This document shows, piece by piece, positions 26,130-32,316 of a stretch of DNA of 32,324 bases. How positions within the stretch are numbered: position 1 is the stretch's first letter; each line of letters starts with the position of its first letter. The stretch is from a virus. The notes under the pieces were generated by a model, which was not told the DNA's origin, did no database searches, and saw only the letters and a list, made by a program, of their open reading frames with translations. A program made the translations under genes and the position numbers. The DNA is taken from the IMG/VR virus record IMGVR_UViG_3300046000_006629, positions 1 to 32,324 of that record. One strand, given 5' to 3'.

Positions 26130-26513
26130 TTAATAATCAGACTTTGTTGAGTGCAATAAATAACCCTTGAGGTGCTCTATTTGTTTTTCGTGGTACATTA
26201 TCTTCTCTGCTATTGTCTCTTGGCTTTCCTTACCAACATCATCCATCACGTTTATCTCTAACTCACAAAGGTCTTTTGATGCTCTCTTAACGTAGACGTA
26301 GTTTTTGCAATGATACAACACTGTTGCGTGGTCTAGTCCTATACAATCCCCTATGTATTGGTAGGTGTATCCCTCATCCCTCATTAATTTAGAGAATAAT
26401 AACTTAGCCTCCACAACATTTCTTTTTCTTGACCTGTTGTTTTCAATATCAATTCCTGAGAATTTTTCGATAGCCTTTATTATCTTGTAGCTTTCAATTG
26501 TTTTTGATTTCAT
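26130..26513 (-). CDS. DnaA domain IV-like DNA-binding protein
   Basis: A 127-aa protein whose middle matches the DNA-binding domain of the replication initiator DnaA: SRKRNVVEAKLLFSKLM (28-44), the turn YTYQYIGDCIGL (49-60) and the signature DHATVLYHCKNY (61-72), where DHATV contacts DnaA boxes. The AAA+ ATPase part of DnaA is missing, so this is a stand-alone domain with a short helical C-terminus (QETIAEKIMYHEKQIEHLKGYL). It directly follows the primase-helicase gene in transcription order. Binding to the phage origin, or to host DnaA boxes so as to alter host initiation, are both possible; neither is shown by the sequence. Confidence 0.82.
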   Translation of the reverse strand: MKSKTIESYKIIKAIEKFSGIDIENNRSRKRNVVEAKLLFSKLMRDEGYTYQYIGDCIGLDHATVLYHCKNYVYVKRASKDLCELEINVMDDVGKESQETIAEKIMYHEKQIEHLKGYLLHSTKSDY

Positions 26514-26527
26514 AACTTCTATTTGTT

Positions 26528-28300
26528 TTAAAATGGTACTGCATCGTCAAATGCATCTAATGGGTTAATAAATGGTAATTCTTTTTTTTCTTCTATAAAT
26601 TCTTTAACTTTATAATCTAATGAGTTGTCATCTATTATAAAAGGCAGACCTGTTTCTTTTTGTACATCATAAGTAAAACTCTCTATTGGAAAACCCCTAG
26701 TGTGTGTAAATGTAGCAGTAACAAAATCATCTGTATTGACTACTGAGCATACTGTCTCTGCCTTTTTTAGCATACTACTTCCAATATGACCTACAGCTTT
26801 AGCACTTCCATAGTTTGAGTGAAGGATTGTAGTTAAGTGAAATTGTTTGTCATCAGTCCACTTCATTACTTTTTGTATAGCCTTTTGACTTTCCTTCAAA
26901 TCATTAAAGTCATCTACTAAATCAGCAAGACCATCTATACCTACAAGACCAATGTTATCACGCATCTCACTTTCATATATCAACCACTCGATAAACTCTA
27001 GTCTTTGTTTAGGGTCATACGGTCTCAATGCAAAAGGTTTGTAGAACTCGTAGTCTTCGCATCCAACCATCTTCATTGTTCGTTTAAACACATTTTGTGC
27101 GTGCCAGGAAGACTGTTCTGTATCCAAGTCTATGATAAACATCTCTCTCTCTCTGTGACTTTTAATTCTACCAGCGTAATGACTGGTATTCCCTCCAATA
27201 TAAGAAGCAACTACAAGGCTCTTTAAGAAAGTTTTTTTAGATTTTGAAGCACCAACTATACAAGAGAAGTTGCCATACGTTCCAAAAGGAACAGGAAATT
27301 GTTTTCCATTATAGCTGTGGTATCCCATACTAATTGCTACTGGAGGATGTTCAATTTTTTTCTTTACATCTACAAATGCACTCTCGTAAATGTTATGGAA
27401 GTTTACTCTTATCTTCTCTTCTTTCTCTACAGATACAGGAGTATAGTTATCAAACCTATCGTCATCAGTGAATGATTTGGTATTAAATAAGTGCGACTTT
27501 CTATAAGCACTCTCTACACAAGCCTTGATTTCTTCTTCGTCAAATCCTTGATGTGCGAACTGCATACATACGCTCTTGGCTTCCATCTCAGGAATACCAA
27601 ACTCATTAAGTGCCATAGATAAAATAAAAACATTTCTGTTTCTCTCGCCCTCTACCATTCCGTACTTCTCTTCCCACCACTTTAAAAGCCCTTTGATAAC
27701 TCTATCGTCATCTTGAACTACAACTGAAGATGTATTTATCTTTACAGCTACTTCCCTTGTTTTTGCTTTAGTAGAGAACTCTTCGCTATCCTTGTTAATG
27801 AATATTATAAAATCAGAACTCATATAACAAATCCTACTCTCGTTCACACAACTATCGTCGAAGTATTTTGAGTTGTAGTATTCCTTAAGACCATTGAAAT
27901 ACAATCTATGATTTTCAGATTCTGATGGTATCTTTACTATAACCTTTAGGCCATCACCACTTGGAGATATAAATACAGAGTACGTATACTTATCTGATAT
28001 AATGAATTGTCTATAAATATCTAATGCTTCATCATCTTCAAATCCATCAAAGTCTAAGCATATAAAACCACTGTGTTGTACTAATGCATTATCTGCTCTA
28101 CTACTAAACTCTCCAGAGAATAATACACAAGGCAATTTCTTTTTAAGAATATTTCTACTGCTCTTGTCTTTCTCTTGTCTAATACTAGAAACTAAATCCT
28201 TACATACCTCCTCTTGTATCCTTTGTAGAACGTAATCCACCTCTACGTACTTTGGATTGTTTAAGGAGTATAGGTCTTTAAATACTGTTACTTTACTCAT
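26528..28300 (-). CDS. primase-helicase fusion (BT4734/VirE-type primase plus RecA-fold ATPase)
   Basis: A 590-aa protein. Residues about 50-165 are a BT4734/VirE-N-type, archaeo-eukaryotic primase-like domain: FSGEFSSRADN, then LDFDG (82-86, metal-binding acids), SPSGDGLKV (112-120) and SRICYMSSD (155-163). Residues 222-268 look like a primase-associated helical domain. A RecA-fold ATPase follows, with Walker A GASKSKKT (350-357), a strand FIIDLDTEQS (388-397), Walker B-like GLVGIDGLADL (451-461) and a sensor strand TTILHSNYG. This combination would prime and unwind DNA at the phage fork, the DnaB/RepA-like function. It overlaps the initiator gene by four bases, and the DnaA-like gene follows after 14 bases. 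Confidence 0.85.
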   Translation of the reverse strand: MSKVTVFKDLYSLNNPKYVEVDYVLQRIQEEVCKDLVSSIRQEKDKSSRNILKKKLPCVLFSGEFSSRADNALVQHSGFICLDFDGFEDDEALDIYRQFIISDKYTYSVFISPSGDGLKVIVKIPSESENHRLYFNGLKEYYNSKYFDDSCVNESRICYMSSDFIIFINKDSEEFSTKAKTREVAVKINTSSVVVQDDDRVIKGLLKWWEEKYGMVEGERNRNVFILSMALNEFGIPEMEAKSVCMQFAHQGFDEEEIKACVESAYRKSHLFNTKSFTDDDRFDNYTPVSVEKEEKIRVNFHNIYESAFVDVKKKIEHPPVAISMGYHSYNGKQFPVPFGTYGNFSCIVGASKSKKTFLKSLVVASYIGGNTSHYAGRIKSHREREMFIIDLDTEQSSWHAQNVFKRTMKMVGCEDYEFYKPFALRPYDPKQRLEFIEWLIYESEMRDNIGLVGIDGLADLVDDFNDLKESQKAIQKVMKWTDDKQFHLTTILHSNYGSAKAVGHIGSSMLKKAETVCSVVNTDDFVTATFTHTRGFPIESFTYDVQKETGLPFIIDDNSLDYKVKEFIEEKKELPFINPLDAFDDAVPF

Positions 28301-29097
28301 CTTTCTATTGGTTTTAAATATCCTCCCTCGATTGCTATAACACTTTTGTTATGCTCCCAAGATTTCTTTTGCTTATCTGTTAATAAACTTATTTGTTCTT
28401 TTGTTAACTCTCTTGAGAACCAATCAGTAGGTATGGTAGTTGGTTTATTTGTTGCATTAGCATACTTCTCTATTTTATCAGCCCTTGATATAAACTCAGG
28501 GGTTAGGTATTTAGGATTCTCTATATGATATTTATCTACACTGCAATTTATAATAGCCTTCATAATATCTTCTTTGGTATATCCTTCTTTTAATCTAGTT
28601 AAAAACTGAGCCTTAGTCTTAGGGTTTATTAGTCTTAGATTCTTACCTGTGGTTTTATTAAAGAATACCAATAATGCATCAAAGTCAATCACATTGGTTT
28701 TATTATTTAAGTCATTTATTATATTAGTACTTAATTGTGGTCGATTCACCGTAAGCGGCTCAACCGTTTCCCGTAAATCGGTATGCGGTTCAATCTCTTT
28801 GTTTATAGGGGTTTCAAAAAATGTATACTCAACTGACGATAATTTTCCATCAAAGTTTCTTATTTGCTTTTTTGTTAAATAACCTTTAGATTCAAGTTCA
28901 TCTATAAAAGAATATACAGACGATTTACCCTCAAGAAGTATTTCTTTAATTCCATTTACTGAAAAATCCCAATCATCAGGAAGACTCATTATTGTAGCAA
29001 AAAAACCCTTTGTTTTACAACTTATGGTTTTATCCTTAAATATTGTATTGTTGATGGTTGTGTAATTCTTGTCTTTTGTTACTCTAAATATTTTCAT
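28297..29097 (-). CDS. replication initiator/helicase-loader protein (winged helix plus DnaD-like C-terminus)
   Basis: A 266-aa protein. Residues about 1-105 are a winged-helix domain seen in phage replication organisers: NYTTINNTIFKDKTISCKTKG, LPDDWDFSVNGIKEILLEGKS (here shown in two parts), and SSVYSFIDELESKGYLTKKQ with the wing behind it. Residues about 145-215 match the conserved phage C-terminal domain: FFNKTTGKNLRLI, then IMKAIINCSVDKYHIENPKY, then LTPEFISRADKIEKY. By analogy with lambda O and DnaD-type proteins it binds the origin and helps load the helicase, which is encoded directly downstream with a four-base overlap. Confidence 0.8.
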   Translation of the reverse strand: MKIFRVTKDKNYTTINNTIFKDKTISCKTKGFFATIMSLPDDWDFSVNGIKEILLEGKSSVYSFIDELESKGYLTKKQIRNFDGKLSSVEYTFFETPINKEIEPHTDLRETVEPLTVNRPQLSTNIINDLNNKTNVIDFDALLVFFNKTTGKNLRLINPKTKAQFLTRLKEGYTKEDIMKAIINCSVDKYHIENPKYLTPEFISRADKIEKYANATNKPTTIPTDWFSRELTKEQISLLTDKQKKSWEHNKSVIAIEGGYLKPIER

Positions 29098-29281
29098 TGT
29101 CTAATCTTTTAAAAATTATAGGATATTCGCTTAAATAAGGCAAGACATTTTCTAATTTAGCAAACTTAATGTATTTACCATTTTCATCTAAAACTTTTAC
29201 CATTGATATAACAATCTTTGGCTCTCCATCAACTAACATAAAGTAATACTTAATTACTTCAAAACTTCCAATTTTTTTCAT
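29084..29281 (-). CDS. small beta-rich protein, unknown function
   Basis: A 65-aa protein, strand-rich (SFEVIKYYFMLVDGEPKIV; ISMVKVLDENGKYI), with no recognised domain. It is the first gene after the structured leader and overlaps the initiator gene by 14 bases, so translation of the initiator may depend on it. A regulatory or leader-gene role for the replication genes is a guess. Confidence 0.6.
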   Translation of the reverse strand: MKKIGSFEVIKYYFMLVDGEPKIVISMVKVLDENGKYIKFAKLENVLPYLSEYPIIFKRLDNENI

Positions 29282-29413
29282 TTTACTTAATTATTTAAAA
29301 CAAAAAATCCCAACAAGAATGGCAGAACAATGTGTGAGATGTGCCAATCCAGTTAGGATTATTTATTAATTTTTCAGTATGTAGTTATACGCATCTCACC
29401 TCGAATAACTTTG
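29282..29413 (-). promoter_or_regulatory. structured 5' leader of the replication operon
   Basis: About 125 bases separate the promoter from the first ATG. On the minus strand, GTGAGATG (29399-29392) can pair with CATCTCAC (29341-29334), eight bases with no mismatch. A nested hairpin lies inside (AATCC/GGATT, 29346-29360). A six-residue leader ORF (ATG at 29394, TGA at 29374, product MRITTY) is preceded by AGGTGAG, and its start codon lies in the long stem. A T-run (GGGATTTTTTG) follows. The arrangement would allow attenuation or translational control. Confidence 0.45.
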
Positions 29414-29421
29414 CAAAGATA
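29414..29421 (-). promoter_or_regulatory. Bacteroidota-type promoter for the replication operon
   Basis: Minus-strand TATCTTTG in the context GTATCTTTGCAAA, the same 13 bases as the promoters at 12-19 and 854-861. It is the strongest-looking promoter of the leftward block, and it feeds the unknown 65-aa ORF, initiator, primase-helicase and DnaA-like genes. Confidence 0.8.
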
Positions 29422-29481
29422 CAAAATATTTATTTATATACTAAAGATAAACTTATTAACAGAAAATGTTGAGTGCGATAA

Positions 29482-29499
29482 AGGCTCAATTAAGAGCCT
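29482..29499 (-). terminator. possible terminator of the RNA locus
   Basis: Perfect six-base stem AGGCTC/GAGCCT with loop TTAATT, followed on the minus strand by TTTAT. The T-tract is short, so termination may be incomplete. It lies about 60 bases before the next leftward promoter. Confidence 0.5.
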
Positions 29500-29667
29500 A
29501 TACCTACACCTATCTTCGTCTCTCCGAAGCGTCAAGCCTACTACGATTTACAGCCTTATTATGAGTTATAGGTTTCGTTAAGCTGTAATTGAAACGACCA
29601 TCGCAGTGTCCGACACTATGGCTTCTGTAGGGATTTCTTTAAAACAAAACCCTTTGTACTTTATTAG
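29500..29667 (-). ncRNA. possible structured noncoding RNA downstream of the tRNAs
   Basis: No convincing ORF is seen. On the minus strand several stems can form in order: GGGTTT/AAA(T)CCC after the tRNA; CCAT + AGTG/CACT + ATGG (paired around 29598-29621); TTACAGC/GCTGTAA (29588-29582 with 29554-29548, seven bases perfect); and CTTCG/CGAAG (29529-29514). It is transcribed in line with the tRNAs and ends at the hairpin at 29482-29499. I do not recognise the family. Large phage RNAs such as GOLLD and ROOL also sit next to tRNA genes, but no homology is claimed. Confidence 0.4.
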
Positions 29668-29742
29668 TGTCCGCAGTAAGGCTCGAACTTACGACTTACG
29701 GTTTATTAAACCAGTTACTCTGACCAACTGAGTTATGCGGAC
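29668..29742 (-). tRNA. tRNA, apparent anticodon AAU, bulged anticodon stem
   Basis: Full cloverleaf on the minus strand: acceptor GTCCGCA/TGCGGAC (seven pairs), D arm ACTC/GAGT with loop AGTTGGTCA, T arm GTAAG-TTCGAGC-CTTAC, discriminator A, no encoded CCA. The anticodon arm pairs fully only if one U is bulged (AC-U-GGT with ACCGT), giving the loop TTAATAA with U33 and A37, so the anticodon is AAU (29705-29707), formally Ile. The D and T arms and the surrounding string AACTG...GTCGT resemble tRNA-Asn. Read without the bulge, one pair is lost. Identity is therefore uncertain. Confidence 0.75.
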
Positions 29743-29877
29743 TTTTGATGAGGTTGTAGGAGTTCAAAAACTACAATCATAAGTACTCATCCCCTATTCT
29801 GCCCGATAGGACTTACATTCGTGGTATGCAAACTACCCAATGTTTGTTACTGTACTATTTGCGTCAAGTAACTGCTG
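29743..29877 (-). other. spacer between the two tRNAs with inverted repeats
   Basis: No gene found. On the minus strand it can form GTTACT/AGTAAC, CCTAT/ATAGG (loop of eight), and a nested pair GATGAG/CTCATC around TTGTAG/CTACAA. The nested hairpin has a tRNA-like look (loop containing TTTGAAC), but no cloverleaf could be drawn. It may be a processed spacer, a decayed tRNA or part of a larger RNA. Confidence 0.35.
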
Positions 29878-30007
29878 TAGTCAGGAAAGGATTCGAACCT
29901 TTATGATAACTTATGAGTTGGACTTTCACCGTGTTTTTCGGGGTTACTCTATGTTATCTTTACTATTAACCCTTATTCATACGTCTAACCAATTCCGCCA
30001 CCTGACT
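29878..30007 (-). tRNA. tRNA-Leu-like gene with a long insertion between D and T arms
   Basis: On the minus strand: acceptor AGTCAGG/CCTGACT (seven pairs), then the Leu-type start TGGCGGAATTGGTTAGACG with its D arm, and a T arm AAAGG-TTCGAAT-CCTTT, discriminator A. Total length is about 130, against about 85 for tRNA-Leu. The excess lies between D and T arms. TATGA (29981-29977) can pair with TCATA (29916-29912) as an anticodon stem, leaving 60 bases where seven are expected; this would mean an insertion of about 53 bases in the loop. Alternatively GATAAC/GTTATC forms a huge variable arm. The anticodon cannot be read. Confidence 0.6.
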
Positions 30008-30011
30008 TTTG

Positions 30012-30019
30012 CAAATGTA
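30012..30019 (-). promoter_or_regulatory. Bacteroidota-type promoter for the tRNA/RNA locus
   Basis: Minus-strand TACATTTG fits TAnnTTTG and ends only four bases before the 5' end of the tRNA-Leu-like gene, so the transcript would start at or next to the mature tRNA end. Confidence 0.65.
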
Positions 30020-30058
30020 TAATAAATTTTACATATTATACTTCTTTTACTTTACATA

Positions 30059-30184
30059 TTATAAAGGATAATCCTCATCTTCATCATCATCTACAAACTC
30101 ACAATGTTCTTTACAGTCTGGACATATATCTATATCCCCTGCGTACTCGCTATAAGCACCACAGCATTCACTAACTTTTGCCAT
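30059..30184 (-). CDS. 41-aa zinc-ribbon microprotein
   Basis: ATG at 30184, TAA at 30059. The product starts AKVSECCGAYSEYAGDIDI, then CPDCKEHCEFV, and ends in an acidic run (DDDEDEDYPL). Two cysteine clusters (CC near residue 7-8 and C-x2-C-x3-C at about 21-28) are typical of the very small zinc-ribbon proteins in Bacteroidota and their phages. It follows the NTP-PPase gene by two bases and precedes the RNA locus promoter. Function unknown; binding of one zinc ion is the likely reason for the cysteines. Confidence 0.75.
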   Translation of the reverse strand: MAKVSECCGAYSEYAGDIDICPDCKEHCEFVDDDEDEDYPL

Positions 30185-30186
30185 AT

Positions 30187-30687
30187 CTATTTTTCTTTAA
30201 GTTTTTCAATGTATAAAATTGAATCCATTAATTCTTCCTGAAGATGGGTTAAAAAATCATCAGTATTGTTATCAGCAAGGGTTGTTCCATATTTCTTAAT
30301 ACCAATACTACTCCTTTGCTTTAGTCTCTCCCTTACTGCCTCTACTATTGGGTCAACTACTTCAGGTTCGTTTACAGTAATAGACATCACCTCATCTAAG
30401 AAGAATGGTTTACTTGAAGAACACCAATCCATAACATAGTTTATATGGTCATTAAGTCTTCCTTGTAATTCCTTTTTATCTTCCTCAAAGTTATTAGTCC
30501 TTAATTCTTCTGCCTCCAAAAATTCACCTGAATCAACAAGTCCCCAATACCTACACCCTTCTTCTGTTTCTAACCAATCAAATGAATTAATAAGCTTACT
30601 CGGTCTACGTTTCTTATCTGGGTAGTTTTCCCTAACATAAACCATTGCTCTATCCTTAATCTCTCTTGGTAAATTCTTAATCTTCAT
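30187..30687 (-). CDS. phage protein with C-terminal MazG-like NTP-PPase segment
   Basis: A 166-aa protein. Residues about 1-60 are a basic region (PREIKDRAMVYVRENYPDKK). The last 55 residues carry a well-marked phage motif: IVEAVRERLKQRSSIGIKKYG, TTLADNNTDDFLTHLQEELMD (each 20 or so), then ILYIEKLK. The HLQEELMDSILY helix supplies the E..ED-type acids of all-alpha NTP pyrophosphatases (DUF550-like). It probably hydrolyses a nucleotide or lacks activity as a fused regulator. A second protein with this fold is encoded at the far end of the same block (19426-19809). Confidence 0.65.
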   Translation of the reverse strand: MKIKNLPREIKDRAMVYVRENYPDKKRRPSKLINSFDWLETEEGCRYWGLVDSGEFLEAEELRTNNFEEDKKELQGRLNDHINYVMDWCSSSKPFFLDEVMSITVNEPEVVDPIVEAVRERLKQRSSIGIKKYGTTLADNNTDDFLTHLQEELMDSILYIEKLKEK

Positions 30688-30694
30688 AATTTAT

Positions 30695-30994
30695 TTATTT
30701 ATTTAATCCGTAATACTCGGAGGTTAATTTGTATAGCTTGAACATCTCTTGCTCTGCATCTACTTGACTGCTGTAAAGTTCTCTATTGGATGGAGTATCC
30801 TTCTTCTTGGTATCCTTCCTCTTGTAACTTATCGTGTCCTTTAAGCAAGAGCCACCCTTATCTACATTATACTTCACTATGTGGTATCCACCAGCACATT
30901 TCTCTAAACTAAATGCAACATTCACAACATAAATACATTCGTGAACATTAACAATATCTCCCTCGCTTGGGAAGTAACTACTTGCCTTCTTCAT
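30695..30994 (-). CDS. small basic protein, unknown function
   Basis: A 99-aa lysine-rich protein. The first half is strand-like with two cysteines (VHECIYVVNVAFSLEKCAGG), the middle has a basic run (SYKRKDTKKKDTPSNREL), and the end is helical (DAEQEMFKLYKLTSEYYG). No domain recognised. It overlaps the exonuclease gene by 17 bases, indicating coupled translation. Confidence 0.6.
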   Translation of the reverse strand: MKKASSYFPSEGDIVNVHECIYVVNVAFSLEKCAGGYHIVKYNVDKGGSCLKDTISYKRKDTKKKDTPSNRELYSSQVDAEQEMFKLYKLTSEYYGLNK

Positions 30995-31700
30995 AAAGTG
31001 CCTCCTCTAATTTTAATTTAACATTTAGGTTATCTAACAACCTCACTTGAACGTAATTCTTTATAAGGTTTTTTTGCCACCTACTACCGTAGTTCTTTCT
31101 ATATGCCCTACAAGTGGTCATAAAGTGATTCTTAGAGTCCTTTAAGACACTTTCTGCATACTTTGAGCCTTTACCATTAATACCACTAATTGAGTCCGTA
31201 GAATCACCCATAATGACTTGAGTCCATAGGTTGTAGTTTGCCTCATCTTCACTAATGATATACACCTGACCAAATCTTTGGTAGTAGGTATCAAACATTG
31301 TGATAGGGTATTGCTTCAAGTCCTTATCCATTGATGCAATTACCACATCTGTGAATGGGTACTCATCTTTGCACTTCTTATAGTAAGAGATTAATACATC
31401 ATCACTTTCATATCCTCCAAGACCATATGCATTCCAACTGCCAATTAAGTATTCCTTTATCTCATTGTAGAACTTAGGTAGTTCCTTATTAACTCTACCA
31501 ATCTTGTAAGACTTCACAATCTTCTTACGGAAGTTATTGTTGTATGGTTTCTCTACAAATATAGTGTAGTGACTTGCTCCAGAGGTAGATATTATATTCA
31601 CTAATGAATCATCAACCTTATCGTATGCTTGTTCAACCTCCTCACAAGAGCCACCAATGTAGCACATACTGTCGGCATCTATTAAACAAATTGTTTTCAT
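30978..31700 (-). CDS. 5'-3' exonuclease (FEN/T5 D15-like)
   Basis: A 240-aa protein with the acidic metal-binding motifs of the 5' nuclease family in order: LIDAD (6-10), YESDD (97-101), ASMDKDLKQ (122-130) and MGDSTDSISGINGKG (164-178), the last being the helix-hairpin-helix DNA-binding region. These enzymes remove RNA primers and resect 5' ends. It lies downstream of the ERF annealing protein, so resection and annealing would work together in phage recombination. The length suits the stand-alone phage form. It acts in the cytoplasm; no export signal. Confidence 0.85.
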   Translation of the reverse strand: MKTICLIDADSMCYIGGSCEEVEQAYDKVDDSLVNIISTSGASHYTIFVEKPYNNNFRKKIVKSYKIGRVNKELPKFYNEIKEYLIGSWNAYGLGGYESDDVLISYYKKCKDEYPFTDVVIASMDKDLKQYPITMFDTYYQRFGQVYIISEDEANYNLWTQVIMGDSTDSISGINGKGSKYAESVLKDSKNHFMTTCRAYRKNYGSRWQKNLIKNYVQVRLLDNLNVKLKLEEALYEEGK

Positions 31701-31725
31701 ATTTTATCTTGTTTTAAGAGTCAGG

Positions 31726-32316
31726 CTATAAGCCCAACTCTTGTTTCTGTTGCTCTGTTACATCATACTTACTGAGCATAGCAATTGTTGCCTCTCTGTC
31801 TTTCTTTAATGCCTCCTTAACCTTAGACAAATCACTTATGGTTGGTTTCTTAGGGGTAGGTGCTTCTGCTTTACTAGGCTTTGTAACCTCCGTAGGCTTA
31901 CGGTTAGGGTTGTCAATATCATCCTCATCTGTAGATATATGGAAGTACTTAAGCAAGAAGTATCTCTCTGCGTATGTTAGTGCTGAACCAAGCCCCTTCT
32001 CAAATTCGTTGAACCCATTTGCTCCAAACATATTTTCATCTCTTTCTCCAGTCTCTGAATCAATCCAGGTAAACTTCATCATTACCTTTGACAACACTTC
32101 TGTTTTACTAGCACCCTTAGAATTTAGGTAGTCTATCCTATCATTGTCAATACTTAATACTTCTTGTTTAAGGATAAGACCGTACTCGTTCATTATTGGC
32201 TTTATGTGTTCCAATACCTTGCTACCAGTTACATACTTATAATTAAAAGAAGATTTATCTTTTCCAAGACCATTTACTTGTTTTTGAATTTCTAATAGTT
32301 TTTGAAAGATGTTCAT
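31726..32316 (-). CDS. erf: ERF-family single-strand annealing protein
   Basis: A 196-aa protein. The N-terminal 130 residues fit the ERF superfamily: FQKLLEIQKQV, then FNYKYVTGSKVLEHIKPIMNEYG, then LSKVMMKFTWIDSETGE, and the signature GLGSALTYAERYFLLKYF followed by DEDDID. A Pro/Lys-rich linker (KPTEVTKPSKAEAPTPKKP) leads to a small helical C-terminal domain. ERF proteins anneal complementary single strands in phage recombination. It is the most upstream gene of the leftward block in this window. Its start lies eight bases from the window edge, so its promoter is not seen. Confidence 0.85.
   Translation of the reverse strand: MNIFQKLLEIQKQVNGLGKDKSSFNYKYVTGSKVLEHIKPIMNEYGLILKQEVLSIDNDRIDYLNSKGASKTEVLSKVMMKFTWIDSETGERDENMFGANGFNEFEKGLGSALTYAERYFLLKYFHISTDEDDIDNPNRKPTEVTKPSKAEAPTPKKPTISDLSKVKEALKKDREATIAMLSKYDVTEQQKQELGL

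Noticed and set aside
26146-29482. Near-identical 15-mers GTTGAGTGCRATAAA at 26146-26160 and 29468-29482.
   Set aside because: One mismatch in 15 bases between two places is expected by chance in AT-rich DNA of this length; the first lies inside coding sequence.
29478-29667. Possible tmRNA: an ORF-like stretch ending ATT ACA GCT TAA within a structured RNA.
   Set aside because: No tmRNA-type 5' end and no T arm or acceptor at the 3' end could be found, so a tRNA-like domain cannot be built.
29920-29931. Minus-strand CGGTGAAAGTCC, reminiscent of a cobalamin riboswitch core.
   Set aside because: The other conserved parts of that riboswitch are absent, and the string is inside the tRNA-like gene, not before a coding gene.
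29917-29976. Group I intron in the tRNA-Leu anticodon loop.
   Set aside because: About 53 extra bases is far below the size of self-splicing group I introns, and no P7/P3 core elements were recognised.
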